This document shows, one piece after another, positions 45,151 to 58,475 of a stretch of 64,000 nt of DNA (position 1 is the first letter of the stretch; each line of letters starts with the position of its first letter). The position numbers and the translations under genes were made by a program. The notes below the pieces were generated by a model, which saw only the letters and a list, made by a program, of their open reading frames with translations, was not told where the DNA came from and searched no databases. Origin of the DNA: Eustoma russellianum (lineage: Eukaryota > Streptophyta > Magnoliopsida > Gentianales > Gentianaceae); NCBI GenBank assembly GCA_036186865.1, contig AP025074.1, positions 13,775,489 to 13,839,488 of the forward strand, in the 5' to 3' direction.

Positions 45151-47418
45151 TATGTTTAGAGAATGTATAAAGTGTTATATATATGAGAGCATGTATGTGT
45201 CTTTTATGTGTTGAAGTAAAGTTGTGTATATATACATGTTAAAAGAATTTCGGCCAAGTGACCTTGGGGCATACCATGAGAATTTTTTAGAATTTATTTG
45301 CTATTATATTTATAATTTGCATGTTATAAGATAATTACAAGTTGCAAAATGAACATCGGAGTAATGTCTAAATTTTGGTCAAGTGGCTACAAGTAGGTCT
45401 TGATGATATTTTGTGAATTATTCATATGTGCAACTTGTTATAATTATGTAACATATTTGTAATATGCATAAGTGCATGTGTGCGTGCATGATGTATAGGC
45501 CAATGGCTATTTACGTGACAAAATGATAAATTGTAAATGCCATAATCATTATAAGTATATGTTTTGCATGGAATCAACAAGTTGTGAAAATGTGTGTGGG
45601 TGTTAGTAAATTTCGGCCCTAGGCCATAAGTGGGGTTTAAATGAAATAAATTTTTGATAGAATATATATATATTCCTATGCGGTTATATAAGAAGGACAC
45701 TGAACACGCATGGTTGAGTTATAAAAGTGCCAGTTAATTAAGTTAAAATGGTAACCAAGGAACAATGGGCTGTTTCTAGCCACTTAAATCAAAGAAATTA
45801 ATAAGGACAAAGGATAAGAACACCTAAGATAATGTCATGATATAAAAGCCAGCCTCTAGTGTTAAGATTACAAAATTATTGGGATTACGAGATCAGCCCA
45901 TACTGAGCCCACTTTCATGCATGCGACAAAGAGATTTCAAAGGTGACATGTTCATCTCATTATGCATTTTTACGAAAAACAATTATCATGTACACGTTTT
46001 TAAAAGAGTTTTACACGACATGTTGGCGTGCTTGATCGCACGAGATGTTTTAAAATGATTTTATTTACGAACCGTACCTTGTGTCGACTGACTCCATATG
46101 AGACTCTTTACGCTGTTAGGACAGTTCATGTTTATGTCGGAGGCCACCTGACATCGGGTGTAGTAGTGAGGATGTCAGGGGCAACTTATATTATGATACA
46201 CCTCCTTATGGGTGTTTAAGTTTATATGTCTGCTCCATGACATCGTAATCTAGGTGAGAGGTTAGGTGTCATGGGGGCGAGTTTATGTTACGTTTGGCTG
46301 ACTGTAACACTGTGTCTGGGACACGGGATTTGTGCCATTCGTGTCCCCATTAGCCTACATACGTATGATGTAACACCGAAGTTGGACCATTAGGATTCAT
46401 AGACGGTATGGTGGCTATTTGGGGAGTCATCGTTAGTCTACGTGCGTATGATGTAACACCGTGGTTGGACCACAGAATTTATAGACGGCACTGGGGACTA
46501 CTTAGGGAGTTCAGTCGGTGAGTCTTGTGTACGTTCGTACCAGACATGTTATGTTATGAGCACAGCCGTGCCAGTTTGATACAATGATTTATGACATGAT
46601 CATGATATGACAGATTTTTCTAAAAGAATGCATGGTTTTTACATCGCATGAACATACTGCATGTTTACCCGTGTCAGCCTACTGGGCCTAAGCTCTGAAC
46701 CTTAGTAGACCAAGGATGACTGTACAACTTACGATGGACATAGCCACAAGTAAAAGAAACTGATTACTAAGTATAAGAAAGGAAAACCAACAGTTAAATA
46801 ACGATTTATTCTGTGATGTACTTCTAGAGTTGCATGTTTTATATATTCATGATGCAGTACCTTATCTGCTAGAATAGGTTAAGTTATATGTTATCATTCT
46901 CTATGTTACACTTTCCTTACAATACGTCGACTGTGATGATTTACCTGCTCTACTTTATTTATCTGACATACATGGCATTTCCTATCACTATCCATGTTGT
47001 ATTTAATGTTCACCATGCATGATCCACATGACGAACCTAGGTGGATAGACTTGCTGAGCGATTCGTTATCGCTCACTCTATCATTTACCACATCCCAGGG
47101 ACAAGAGACAGCTCTGAGACAAGAAAAGATGAGCCAGAGATAGATCTTCAGTGATGGATGTACAGATTAGACTATATAGTTCTTATGTTATTTCCGACTT
47201 GAATTTTGTTATTGTACTGATGACACTTCAGATGCACTCGGGCTTTAGATATTCCTGATTATGCATGTCGATTTTGCTTCGTACATTTGTATTGCTTCTG
47301 CGATTTCGATACATGATATGTTGACGTGCACATGAATGTTATCGATGCCTTGTACTTCTCATAGCAGAGTACAGCGGGTGCACCGTGTCGAGACCCTAGT
47401 CCCAGGCGGGGTGCTACA
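45151..47418 (+). mobile_element. Ty3/gypsy-like LTR ending GGGGTGCTACA
   Basis: Noncoding sequence with gypsy LTR style: CATAGCAGAGTACAGCGGG, then CCCAGGCGGGGTGCTACA at the end. A tandem duplication of about 80 bp lies at 46357-46514 (CGTATGATGTAACACCG in both copies). No primer site follows, so it is a fragment or solo LTR. The left limit is only the E5 junction. Confidence 0.45.
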
Positions 47419-48063
47419 ATTTAATAATTATGTACCAACATTTATCTACTAGCCACACGTGGGTTGTTGCCCCTTGGGGACCAGACGTCGTATACTTTAT
47501 GGTCGTCGCACTTTGAGCCCATGCGGTCTCTCACCATATGACTTTCTACATATTCGGGATTTCCATTTTGGACCACATTATACATCCACAAACATACCCG
47601 ATGATCACTTAACATGTGGATGTTTTTACACAATAATTAATATTATTACGTGACATATGTAACGTATAAAACCATCATACATAACATCCACCTTATAATT
47701 AATTCATGTACACTTAATGAACGTGCTGTCCATCACATGTATCTCAAATTAATCCCAACACTCAGTTAACTAGATACATGAAAAAGCGATTAATGGATGA
47801 AAAGATAGATGAAAGCAAACAAAAAGTATTAGAAGATTGATTTCCCAGATTGGAAAACAATATATTGCAAAGATTGAAAAGAAATATAAACCAAATAAGA
47901 ATCAGAGTCCAACTAAATCATAAAAATCCTCTTTCCCTTATTCTATTCAGAGCTTCTCCATATAGTCCATTTTCTTTGTTTGCGTAGAGTCATGAAACTG
48001 TTCACATCCTGAAAGAAAAGAGGGACCGCTGTGTCCCTTGGCTAGCAACAGTAACGGTGTTGG
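47419..48063. other. Flank of gypsy LTR; first 340 bp duplicated at 59225-59556
   Basis: 47419-47757 (starting ATTTAATAATTATGTACCAA) recurs at 59225-59556 after the same LTR end. From 47758 to 48063 the sequence is unique here; no gene recognised. Confidence 0.6.
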
Positions 48064-48682
48064 TGTTGGGAATAACGATCCAGTTCTAAGCAGAATAAAA
48101 CAGTAGATAGTAATTTATTACTCACTAGAATCTTCGAGTATGACAGCGAGATAAATACCAGTAAAAGTGAACAGATTCGGTAATACTCAGGAAAGATCAC
48201 AATTCACCGTAAATGCCAGATAAAATAGGAACACCGAGATTTACGTGGATACCCTCTCTCTGTGGAGGGAAAAAAACCACGGGTAGTGAGAATAACTTCC
48301 ACTATTCGAAATAATGGGAATACAAGAGGCAACTCAAGTTTAGACTTAAACTTGAGAAATACAAGAGAATTGAAACACTCAATATTTTCTTATACCGGAT
48401 TGGTATAATCTCACAACTCTATTTTCCTCTCTCTATTTTCTTTCACTCACTTCTCTCTCAAGAAGCTCTCAAATTGCTTCTTCCTTTGATTGTTTGGTGT
48501 ATCTTCCATCTACTAAAACATGCCTATTTATAGGCAAACAAAGATGAATAAACCATGTGTTTGAACTATTCATATGGTGGCTACTTTGTATTTGTCAAAG
48601 TTGGTATGCCACCTACCCTAGAAAAACACAACAAAGATGACTTCTATTTTTTTCTTCTTTTCTTATTTGTCTAGACCCTCCA
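48064..48682 (-). mobile_element. 3' LTR of E6
   Basis: TGTTGGGAATAACG to CCCTCCA, 619 bp. TGCCTATTTATAGGCA (48521-48536) is a palindrome containing the TATA box (minus strand TATAAATA). Confidence 0.92.
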
Positions 48683-48697
48683 AATCTCCCCAGCCAG
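48683..48697 (-). other. Polypurine tract of E6
   Basis: Minus strand CTGGCTGGGGAGATT precedes the LTR start TGGAGGGTC. Confidence 0.8.
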
Positions 48698-48717
48698 ACT
48701 AGAGGCATACTCCACTC

Positions 48718-49395
48718 TCATTGAGAGTCCATCTCATCTTGCTTGATGCACCAATTAAACTTCTCCTTTTTAATGACTTTTGTCATTACATCAGCAGGAT
48801 TATTGTCTGTGTGGATCTTCTTGATTTGGAATTGTTCCTCCTCAGTGGTATTCTGAATCCAATGATATCGCACATCGATATGTTTGGTTCTCGCATGATA
48901 CATCGTATTTTTGCTCAAGTCAATAGCACTTTGACTATCGCAGTATACTATATATTGTTGTTGTTTGAACCCCAACTCCTGTAAAAATCGTTTCATCCAA
49001 AGCATCTCCTTGCCAGCTTCTGTAGCTGCAATGTACTCTTCTTCGGTAGTCATTAATGATACACACTTTTGAAGTTTTGACTGCCAAGGTATAGCTCACC
49101 CTGCAAAAGTAAACAGATAGCCAGAAGCCAATTTTCTACCATCTAGATCTCTAGCCATATCTGAATCTGTGTATCCATCAAGAGTTGATCCAGAACCTCC
49201 AAAAGTTAAGCATAATTTTGAAGTTCCTCTAAGGTATCGAAAGATCCCTTTCACTGCTTCCCAATGCGTCTTTCCTAGACTTGATAGAAACCTGCTCAAT
49301 ACTCCTACCGCATGAGCAATGTCTGACCTTGTGCAGACCATAGCATACATCAAGCTTCCTACTGCAGAAGAGTATGGAATTGATGACATCTCTTC
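48718..49395 (-). pseudogene. E6 RNase H
   Basis: 49096-49389 (YSSAVGSLMYAMVCTRSDIA, GYTDSDMARDLDGRKLASGY) and 48718-49053 (TEEEYIAATEAGKEMLWMKR, IHTDNNPADVMTKVI) give a nearly full copia RNase H ending at the pol stop. A frame break separates the two around 49060-49095. Confidence 0.88.
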
Positions 49396-50207
49396 TTATT
49401 CCTTCTCTGTTGAAGGACAATCTCTCTTGCTTAGCTTGAAATGATCATCAAGTGGAGTTGTAACTGGCTTAGCTTTGTCCATATTGAACCGTTGAAGCAC
49501 TCGTTCAATATATCCCTCCTGTGATAACCAAAGCTTTCTTGTTGCTCGATCTCGAATGATATTCATTCCCAAGATACGTTTTGCACTACCCAAATCTTTC
49601 ATGTCGAATGTTTCTGACAATTTGTTTTTTAAGATTTGGATCATGTTTCCATCTTCTCCAACAATCAGCATGTCATCAACATACAAGAGAAGAATAATAA
49701 ATTTACTATCAGGGTATCTTTGAATATATACACTCGAATCAACAACTGTTCTCTTGAATTTCTGACTCAACATGAATGAGTCAAACTTCTCGTATCACTA
49801 TCTCGGTGCTTGCTTCAATCTGTACAAACTCTTTTTCAACTTGCAGACCATATCTTCCTTCCTTTAACTGTGAAGCCTTTTGGTTGTTCCATGTAGATTT
49901 CCTCATTCAGATCTCCATGCAAGAAAGCTGTTTTTACATCTCGTTGTTCTAGCTCTAAATTCAAGCTTGCTACCAAACCAAGTACAAGTCGAATAGAACT
50001 CATTTTAACAACTGGTAAGAAGATCTCATTAAAGTCGATACCTTTCTTTTGAGCAGAACCTTTCACCACCAATCGAGCTTTGTACTTCAGCAGCTTATCA
50101 CCGTCTTTCTTTAACTTGAAGACCCATTTGTTTTCCAGAGCTTTCTTTCCTTTTGGAAGTTGAACTAGATCATAAGTGAGATTCCTTTTCAATGAATCCA
50201 TCTCTTC
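49396..50207 (-). pseudogene. E6 reverse transcriptase
   Basis: 49836-50201: WVFKLKKDGDKLLKYKARLV, RDVKTAFLHGDLNEEIYMEQ. 49396-49773: the active site LLYVDDMLIVGED and FDMKDLGSAKRILGMNI. A frameshift near 49800 separates them and damages the SLYGLKQ-type block. Confidence 0.9.
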
Positions 50208-50640
50208 TTACATGGCTTTTGTCCAACAATCTTTATCTTTGTGAGATTGTACTTCTTGAAAATTCTCTGGTTCTTCATCATCTGTTATAAGAATGTATTG
50301 AGAACTAGGATACCTGGTAGAAGGTGCACGTTCTCTGACAGACCTGCTTGGTTGAGGATCCACATCTTGCAATTCAAGAAAAGCAGGGGTTTGCACCCCT
50401 GCTCAACACCACCAGAATCATCAAATGTTTCAGTTTCTTCTATGTTTCCTCCATTTGTGTCATTGTTTAATGAAGGAATAAATGTTACCTCTGTAACATT
50501 TTCTGCAATAGACTTCTTTTCTGCATCTTTGAACATTTCGTGTTCTTGGAACACGACACCTCTACTTCTGAAATTTTTTTTCTTTTCTGGATCCCATAGC
50601 CTAAAGCCGTATTCCTCATTTCCGTATCTCACAAAGATAC
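50208..50640 (-). pseudogene. E6 integrase C-terminus and linker
   Basis: VRYGNEEYGFRLWDPEKKKN continues the integrase from KTIPCI on the far side of the inserted LTRs. It is followed by an acidic linker with a frame change near 50400. The target duplicate GATAC is 50636-50640. Confidence 0.85.
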
Positions 50641-53057
50641 TGTAGGACCTGTATAGCACCACTAGAAGGAGGGGTGATTAGTAGGTGCGGAAAATTTGGT
50701 TTTTAAAATATTTTGATCCAAAAACCTAAGATATGTATTTTAATGGGTTAAAAAAGTTTTGAAAAGTTCCTTTGGGAAGTATGTCAAATACGTCAATGTT
50801 CTCAACCTTTGCAAGTTTGAAAATCAGATTGCACTAGTCTCAGAACTATTAATGTTTGATTGACTTATACTTGTCCAAATGGGTTGAAAGTTGCGCCAAA
50901 TGAAACTTAAGAGGCGTGCTATGTTTCTGCAAAGTTTTGTAATTTTTGAAAGTCTTTTACTATTTTTAAGATTGCAACGAAATCAACGCAAAAACTAAAA
51001 AACTGAAAGTAAAGTGCTGAAAGTAACGACACCAAGGATTTTATACTGGTTTGGTTAAAACAACATACTTCAGTCTTCGAGGACACCTTCTTCGGTTATC
51101 ACTAAACAAAAAATAACATTTTACCACAAGGGTTGCTGGAGTTACACACCAACTCCAACCCTTTATACACAATACAATCATTCACACGATCACGAGCACC
51201 ACCACCGAACGGATGAAGGTTTGATCACACCTTGATCAATAATTTTACAGTAAATGAAACGTGTATGGTGGTTTAATCAAAGCCTATTCAATATTTTGAA
51301 TATGAGAACAATAGGCTTGAGAGAAGAAGAAGAAGAAAGAAATGTAGAAGAAAAAAGTAGAAGACACTTTTAGCACTTGTGAGATTATGAGAGTTGTCTT
51401 GCATTTGTGTGGCTCTTTTTTTTTCTTTTTATCTAGTCTTGGCCGTCCCCTAGGGCTTTTATTCATCTTGAGAATTCTCTTTTATGTCCTTGGAAGAATG
51501 CCTTGTGTAAATGTGACACCATCTTGCTTACTTAGCACAACTTGATTGGATGAATGTCTTGGCTTTGCTTACTTGGTACTTTATGATTGGTCCAACCTTA
51601 TCACCATTTAGTAGCTTTAAAAACCTGAGATTAACATCTAAAACATGTGACAAATAAGATTTAAAACATTTCCAAATATTCAACAATTAATCCCCACACA
51701 TTGGGAAGAAAATTTTTCTCCATTCAATACTCAAAAAATCGGCCACCATACTCTCACATGCTGAATTTTCAGCATGTGTTTCATTTGCTAAAAGGTTTGA
51801 AACGTTACCTTGTGCAGCTCCCTCCATTATGTCACTAACCTTGTGTGGCTTATTCTCCACCAATTGAGATGCCAACTAAGCTGCACGTAAGCTCCAAGAT
51901 GAGAATGGCGTGTATATGCATCTTGAACATGTGCTGAATTTTACTTTAGTAAACTTTGTCAAATATTGCACAATAATTATACGTATATGGTATATTCCAA
52001 TCAGCCCTAATTTGAATATTCTAGTGCACTTTAATATGTCTTGAATATGTAAAAAGTGTCTAGATACATGTTACATGTCATTCCAAAAACGTTCCATGTG
52101 TTGTGTTCGTAGAAAACCGAATTTTCGACTTTTGTCAATTACGCGATTTTTCTCCGATTAAATTCAAAATTTTTGCACATGTTATATATATTATGTCAAA
52201 CATAATATACATAAAATGAATTAAATATTCAGCTCATAAGGCCTGAGACATAGGCGCCCCATGTGACAAAAATAGGTTGAATTTGAAATCACCACAATTT
52301 GGCCTTAATTGGGGGTGATTTGTGTGTGCCAACATGGAATGATTTTATGGCTGAGTATACCATGTGAGCCATGAAATTTGTAGCCATTTTTGAAGTATAT
52401 GGTCTGGCAATCTATATATGGCAAGTACGTGACACGTTAGCGAAGTTTCGGTAGTCACCCGATACGACAATTTTCGGTTTATAACCTTGTAACGTGTCGT
52501 AATAATTTTGTCATCACAATGACTTATATCATATGATATAAGACCTGAGTGTACTTATAAATATGAGGTAAGTATAGTGGTGTGACGTTGACGTACGTTC
52601 GTAATATATGTAACGTGTCGGTAGTAAGTCGGAATATATGTGTATTGTGCCTTTTTATAAAAAATCTGAATATATATATATAATATATATATATATAAAA
52701 ATGTTTAAATGAGGTGGAGAGGAGACTTTTCATGTTTCAGTTTGTTGTCTCCATGCCTTCTCGAAATATATCTCTATTTAATGAACTACTTAGTTCACTA
52801 ACTTAAGTGCTTCACTTAATGAACTAGTTTAGTTCATTAATGGTGGCAGCTGAAAATAGTTCGAACACAACAAATGTTTGCCATTTTATGTAAGCTTTAA
52901 CGCTTCATGGCTTGTTAGTACGGCAACATTATATATAAAGTATGTAAGGCAAGTTTATCACAAACACGTGTCAAGTAACAAAATTTGTCATGCATTTCTT
53001 AAACACGTTGTATTTAAATCATGTATTCGTAAATCACTCAAATTATTTTTCTCAACA
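50641..53057 (-). mobile_element. LTR A (Sirevirus-like family), flanked by GATAC
   Basis: 2417 bp, TGTAGGACCT to CTCAACA, with GATAC on both sides (50636-50640, 53058-53062). Compared with LTR B it lacks about 270 bp near 50731. It has one near-palindrome (CACATGCTGAATTTTCAGCA near 51748). There is no primer site beside it; integrase sequence follows directly. Confidence 0.9.
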
Positions 53058-53693
53058 GATACAAGGAATAGTTTTATCATCTAATTTTGACCTCTGGTAT
53101 CTTGGAACATGCATGAAGGCTTTACATCCAAATACTTTTAGGTGAGCGTAGCTTACCTCTCTTCCGCTCCATACTACTTCTGGAATATCAAAGTTTAGTG
53201 GGACCAAAGGTGATCGGTTAATCAAGTAGACAGATATATTGACAACCTCCCCCCAAAATGACTTGGATAGTTTTGCCATTTTGAGCATGCATCACATTTT
53301 TTCTACAATGGTTCTATTCATCTGTTCTGCAACTCTGTTATGCTGTAGAGTTCCAGGAACTGTCTTCTCATGTCTTATACCGTGTTTTGTGCAGTACTCT
53401 TCAAATTCTATTGATATGGATTCGCCGCCATTGTCAATGCGAAGGCATTTCAACTTTTCTCCAGTCTCTCTTTCCTCCATTGCGTGAAACTTTTGAAAAC
53501 ATTGGAATACTTGAATTTTATTTCTTATCAAGTATATTCATGTTTTCTAGAAGAATCATCAATGAAAGTAACAAAGTATTTGTTTCCACCTAGGGGTTCT
53601 ACTTCAATGGGACCACACACGTCAGAGTGGACTAACTCTAATTTGTTTTGTTTTATCTTGGAGTTCTTTTGAAAAGAAACACGATGCTGTTTT
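53058..53693 (-). pseudogene. E6 integrase segment, duplicate copy 1
   Basis: Encodes, in three frames, VCGPIEVEPLGGNKYFVTFI, LRIDNGGESISIEFEEYCTK and LSKSFWGEVVNISVYLINRS to SKLDDKTIPCI, i.e. the integrase core with its D-D-E context. It duplicates 56415-57045 at roughly 93-95% identity by eye. It ends at CGATGCTGTTTT, where retroelement leader sequence takes over. Confidence 0.9.
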
Positions 53694-53730
53694 ATCTCCT
53701 TGTCGTGAGTGAACCTGCTCTGATACCACT
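53694..53730 (-). other. Leader fragment and primer site of the inserted element (E7)
   Basis: 53694-53728 is identical to 60116-60150 and contains TGGTATCAGAGCA on the minus strand (53728-53716). It is all that remains of the internal region of the element whose LTR is B. Confidence 0.88.
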
Positions 53731-56414
53731 TGTAGAGCCTGTATAGCACCACTAGAACCGGAGGGGGGGTTGAATAGTAGGTCCAGAAAATTTGGTTTTT
53801 AAAATATTTTGACCCAAAAACCTAACTTCTGAAAACAGAATTCTGATTTGCAATGTTTGAAAGACCTGGTTACACACCTTCAAAAATTTTGAAATTTGGA
53901 AACATTTTACTCTCAGATGTTCTAAGTATCTCCTAAAAATTTCAAATTAAAATTCAACTTCTAACCCTTTGAAAATACGTTTGTGGTCAGATTGTGAATC
54001 TTCCAGAAATAGTACTCCAATTTGAAAACGTTATTCCGATTAATTCGTAACTCCAAATGGTCTGAGAATTTAATGACAAACCCCTTAAGATATTAATGTT
54101 AATGGGTTAAAACAGTTTTGGAAAATTCCTTTGCGAAGTATGTCAAATATGTTAATGTTCTCAACCTTTGCAAGTCCGAAAATCAGATTGCACTAGTCTC
54201 AGAACTATTAACGTTTGATTGACTTATACTTATCCAAATAGGTTGAAACTTGTGCCAAATGAAACTTAAGAGGTGTGCTTATGTTTCTATAAAGTATTGT
54301 AATTTTTGAAAGTTGTTTACTATTTTTAAGATTGCAACAAACTCAACATAGAAACTGAAAAACTGAAAGTAAAGTACTAAAAGTAACGACACCAAGGATT
54401 TTATACTGGTTCGGTTAAAACGACCTACTCTAGTCTTCGAGGACACCTTCCTCAGTTATCACTAAACACAACATAACACCTTATCACAAGGGTTGCTGGA
54501 GTTGCACACCAACTCCAACCCTCTACACACAATACAATCAATCACACGATCACGAACACCACCACCAAACGGATGAAGGTTTGATCACACCTTGATCAAT
54601 CTTTTGACAATAAAGGAAACGTGTATGTTGGTTTAATCAAAGCCTATTCAATATTTTGAATATAAGAACAATAGGCTTGAGAGAAGAACAAGAAGAAGAA
54701 AGAAATGTAGAAGAAGAAAGTAGAAGACACTTTTTGCACTTGTGAGATTATAAGAGTTGTCTTGCATTTGTGTGGCTCTCTTCTCTTCTTTTTATCTAGT
54801 CTTGGCTGCCCCCTAGGGCGTTTCTTCACCTTCAGAATTCTCTTTTATGTCCTTGGAAGAATGTCTTGTGTAAATGTGACACCATCTTGCTTACTTGGCA
54901 CAACTTGATTGGATAAATGTCTTGGCTTTGCTTACTAGCACTTCATGATTGGTCCAACCTTGTCACCATTTAGTAGCTTTAAAAATCTGAGATTAACATC
55001 TAAAACATGTGACAAATAAGGTTTAAAACATTGCCAAATATTCAACAATTAATCCCCACAAATTTGGAAGAAAATTTGTCTCCATTCAATACTCAAAAAA
55101 TCGGCCACCATATTCTCACATGCTGAATTTTTAGCATGTGTTTCATTTGCTAAAAGGTTTGAAATGTTACCTTGTGTAGCTCCCTCCAATATGTCACTAA
55201 CCTTGTGTGGCTTAGTCTACAGGAATCGAGATGCCAACTAAGCTCCACTTAAGCTCCACCAAGCTGAGAATGGCGTGTATATGCATCTTGAACATGTGCT
55301 AAATTTTACTTTTGTAAACTTTGTCAAATATTGCACGATAATTATACACATATGGTATATTCCAACCAGCCATAATTTGAATATTCTAATACACTTTAAT
55401 ATGTCTTGAATATGTAAAAAGTGTCTAGATACATGTTACATGTCATTCCAAAAACGTTCCAAGTGTTGTGTTTGTAGAAAACCGAATTTTCGACTTTTGT
55501 CGATTACGCGATTTTTCTCCGATTAAATTCAAACTTTTTGCACATGTTATATATATTATGTCAAACATAATATACATAAAATAAATTAAATATTCAGCTC
55601 ATAAGGGCTGAGACATAGGCGGCCCATGTGACAAAAATAGGTTGAATTTGAAATCCCCACAATTTGGCCGTAATTGGGGGTGATTTGTGTGTGCCAACAT
55701 GGAATGATTTCATGGCTGAGTATACCATGTGAGCCACGAAATTTGTAGCCAATTTTGAAGTAAATGTGCTGGCCATCTATATATGGCATGTACGTCACAC
55801 GTTGGCAAAGTTTCGGTAGTCACCTGATAAGGCAATTTTCGGTTTATAACCTTGTAACGTGTCGTAATAATTTTGTCATCACAATGACTTATATCATATG
55901 ATATAAGACCTGAATGTACTTATAAATATGAGGTAAGCATAGTGGTGTGACGTTGATGTACGTTTGTAATATATGTAACGTGTCGGTAGTACGTCGGAAT
56001 ATATGTGTATTGTGCCTTTTTATAAAAAATCTGAATATATATATAATATATATAAAAACGTTTGAATGAGGTGGAGAGGAGACTTTCCATGTTTCAATTT
56101 GTTGTTTCCATGCCTTCTCCAAATATATCTCTATTTAATGAACTACTTAGTTCATTAACTTAAGTGCTTCACTTAATGAACTAGTTTAGTTCATTAATGG
56201 TGGCAGCTGAAAATTGTTCAAACACAACAAATGTTTGCAATTTGATGTAAGCTTTAACGCTTCATGGCTTGTTAGTACGGCAACATTATATATAAAGTAT
56301 GTAAGGCAAGTTTATCACAAACACGTGTCAAGTAACAAATTTTGTCATGCATTTCTTAAACACATTGTATTTAAATCATGTATTCGTAAATCACTCAAAC
56401 CCTTTTTCTCAATA
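53731..56414 (-). mobile_element. LTR B (5' LTR of E7)
   Basis: 2684 bp, TGTAGAGCCT to CTCAATA (the final CA is mutated to TA), with the primer site on its left and GATAC (56415-56419) on its right. It occupies the same target position in integrase as LTR A. Confidence 0.9.
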
Positions 56415-57250
56415 GATACAAGGAATAGTTTTATCATCCAATTTTGACCTCTTGTCTCTTGGAACATGCATGAAAGCTTTACATCCAAATACTTTTAGGT
56501 GAGCGTAGCTTACCTCTCTTCCGCTCCATACTACTTCTGGAATATCAAAGTTTCGTGGAACCGAAGGTGATCGGTTAATCAAGTAGACATATATATTGAC
56601 AGCATCCCCCCAAAATGACTTGGATAGTTTTACCATTTTGAGCATGCATCACACTTTTTTTTACAATGGTTCTATTCATCCGTTCTGCAACTATGTTATG
56701 TTGTGGAGTTCGAGGAACTGTCTTCTCATATCTTATACCGCGTTTTGTGCAGTACTCTTCAAATTCTATTGATATGTTTTCGCCGCCATTATCAGTGCGA
56801 AGGAATTTTAACTTTTTCCAGTCTCTCTTTCCACCATTGCGTGAAACTTTTGAAAACATTGGAATACTTGAATTTCATTTCTTATCAAGTATATTCATGT
56901 TTTCTAGAAGAATCATCAATGAAAGTAACAAAGTATTTGTTTCCACCTAGAGATTCTACTTCAATGGGACCACACACGTCAGAGTGGACTAGCTCCAATT
57001 TTTTTTATCTTGGAGTTCTTTTGAAAAGAAAGACGATGCTGTTTTCCAAATAAGCAGTAATCACATGGGTCTAGTGACTTACCTTTGTCTAACGGTGTCA
57101 AAGATTGCTTTGCCTGTAACTGCAACTCTTTCTGCCAATGTGTCACAAACGTCTGTGCCATACATTTGGAGAATCACCGTCTTCTACTGCATTTATTTGG
57201 CCTTCACACACTTTAAAGTGTGTCCTGTATAAATTGCAACATAACTTCCC
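56415..57250 (-). pseudogene. E6 integrase, original copy (copy 2) with N-terminal part
   Basis: FWGDAVNIYVYLINRSPSVP to SKLDDKTIPCI (56409-56645), LRTDNGGENISIEFEEYCTK, and further up DYCLFGKQHRLSFQKNSKI and the zinc-binding region near 57100-57250. Unlike copy 1 it continues into the rest of pol. Stops and shifts are present. Confidence 0.88.
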
Positions 57251-57255
57251 TTTTG

Positions 57256-57657
57256 CTACCACCAGAGAACCTTTGGTAAGTTTCCATATCGCATTACCAA
57301 AGAATGCTCATAACCTTCCTTGTCCAGTGCACTTGTATATAAAAGATTGAATTTCATATCTGGAACATGTCTCACATTTCGTAATGTAAATGTACAACCA
57401 AGTGAAGTTTTCACAGTGAAAACACCCATTCCCATGATCGATGAGGTGCTTTTGTTTGCCATCTTCAACACACCAAAGTCTCCAGCTTTGTATGTGGAGA
57501 AGTATTCCTTGCTGGTAGCAGAGTGATACGAAGGACCTGTATTCACGATCCATTCAAGGTCTATGTCTGAGACATGACAACATTTATTTTGGTGACAAAC
57601 CAATGTTGTCTCTCCGTCATCACTTGACGTTATTACTGTTGTGTTGTTATCTCCCAC
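57256..57657 (-). pseudogene. E6 protease region
   Basis: LEWIVNTGPSYHSATSKEYF: the catalytic Asp of the DTG/DSG triplet is Asn. This is followed by TLRNVRHVPDMKFNLL. Otherwise it is a 133-residue open frame. Confidence 0.85.
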
Positions 57658-58431
57658 CTGCTTTTGACCTCGATCTTTGTCTTACTTCAAATACCTGCAA
57701 TTCTTTTTAAGGTGGCCATTCTTACCACAGTTCCAGCATTTCACTCCGCTTTTCGATTTGGAACGACCTCTGGACTTGTCATAATCTTTTGATTTATCAT
57801 GGCTGTTGAAGTTTCTACTTTGGCTTCTTCCTCTTTCTTATGTAAGAAGAGCTTGTCCTTTCTTCTCTGGTTGCATCAACTTAATATGCAGCAACAAAGA
57901 TGATGTGACCTCTTTCAATGTGATTGTTTCTTTACCATGAAGTAAAGTGGTCGTCAAATCATTAAATGAGTGTGGAAGTGAACTCAAGAGCATGATCGTC
58001 TTATCCTCGTCCTCTATAGTAATACCAAGACTTGCCATTTGGGATATGATACCATTAAAATCATTAAGATGAGATAAAAAATTTGTACCTTCTCTCATTT
58101 GGAGTTTGTAGAGCTGCTTCTTAAGATACAATTTATTTGTCATCGTTTTGGACATATACAAGCTTTCTATCTTTGTCCAAATCTCCATAGATGAGTTGTT
58201 TCCGTCTACATTATTCAGGACTTCATCGGATAAGTGCATGCAGATTGCACTTGCGGCTTTATCATCCATGTCTTGCCAATCATCATCTTTCATGGCTTCT
58301 GGATGTTTCTCTTTGCTTTAAAGAGTTTTGTGAACACCTTGCTGTATAAGGTAATCCTTCATCCTTTTCTGCCACGTGGAATATCCATCATCTCTGTTGA
58401 ATTTTGCCACATTGAATTTCATCTCTGCCAT
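57658..58431 (-). pseudogene. E6 gag
   Basis: Start ATG at 58431-58429 (MAEMKFNVAKFN). A stop lies near 58320; then 57838-58293 is open with DDKAASAICMHLSDEVLNNV and GTNFLSHLNDFNGIISQMAS. After a stop at 57838 comes a complete knuckle KCWNCGKNGHLKKNC (CX2CX4HX4C, about 57705-57750). Short gag with one knuckle is typical of Tork/Tnt1. Confidence 0.9.
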
Positions 58432-58460
58432 ATTCGAGAAAATCAAGAACTAAATAACCA

Positions 58461-58473
58461 AGCTCTGATACCA
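58461..58473 (-). other. Primer binding site of E6
   Basis: Minus strand TGGTATCAGAGCT, two bases inside the LTR end at 58476. Confidence 0.95.
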
Positions 58474-58475
58474 GT

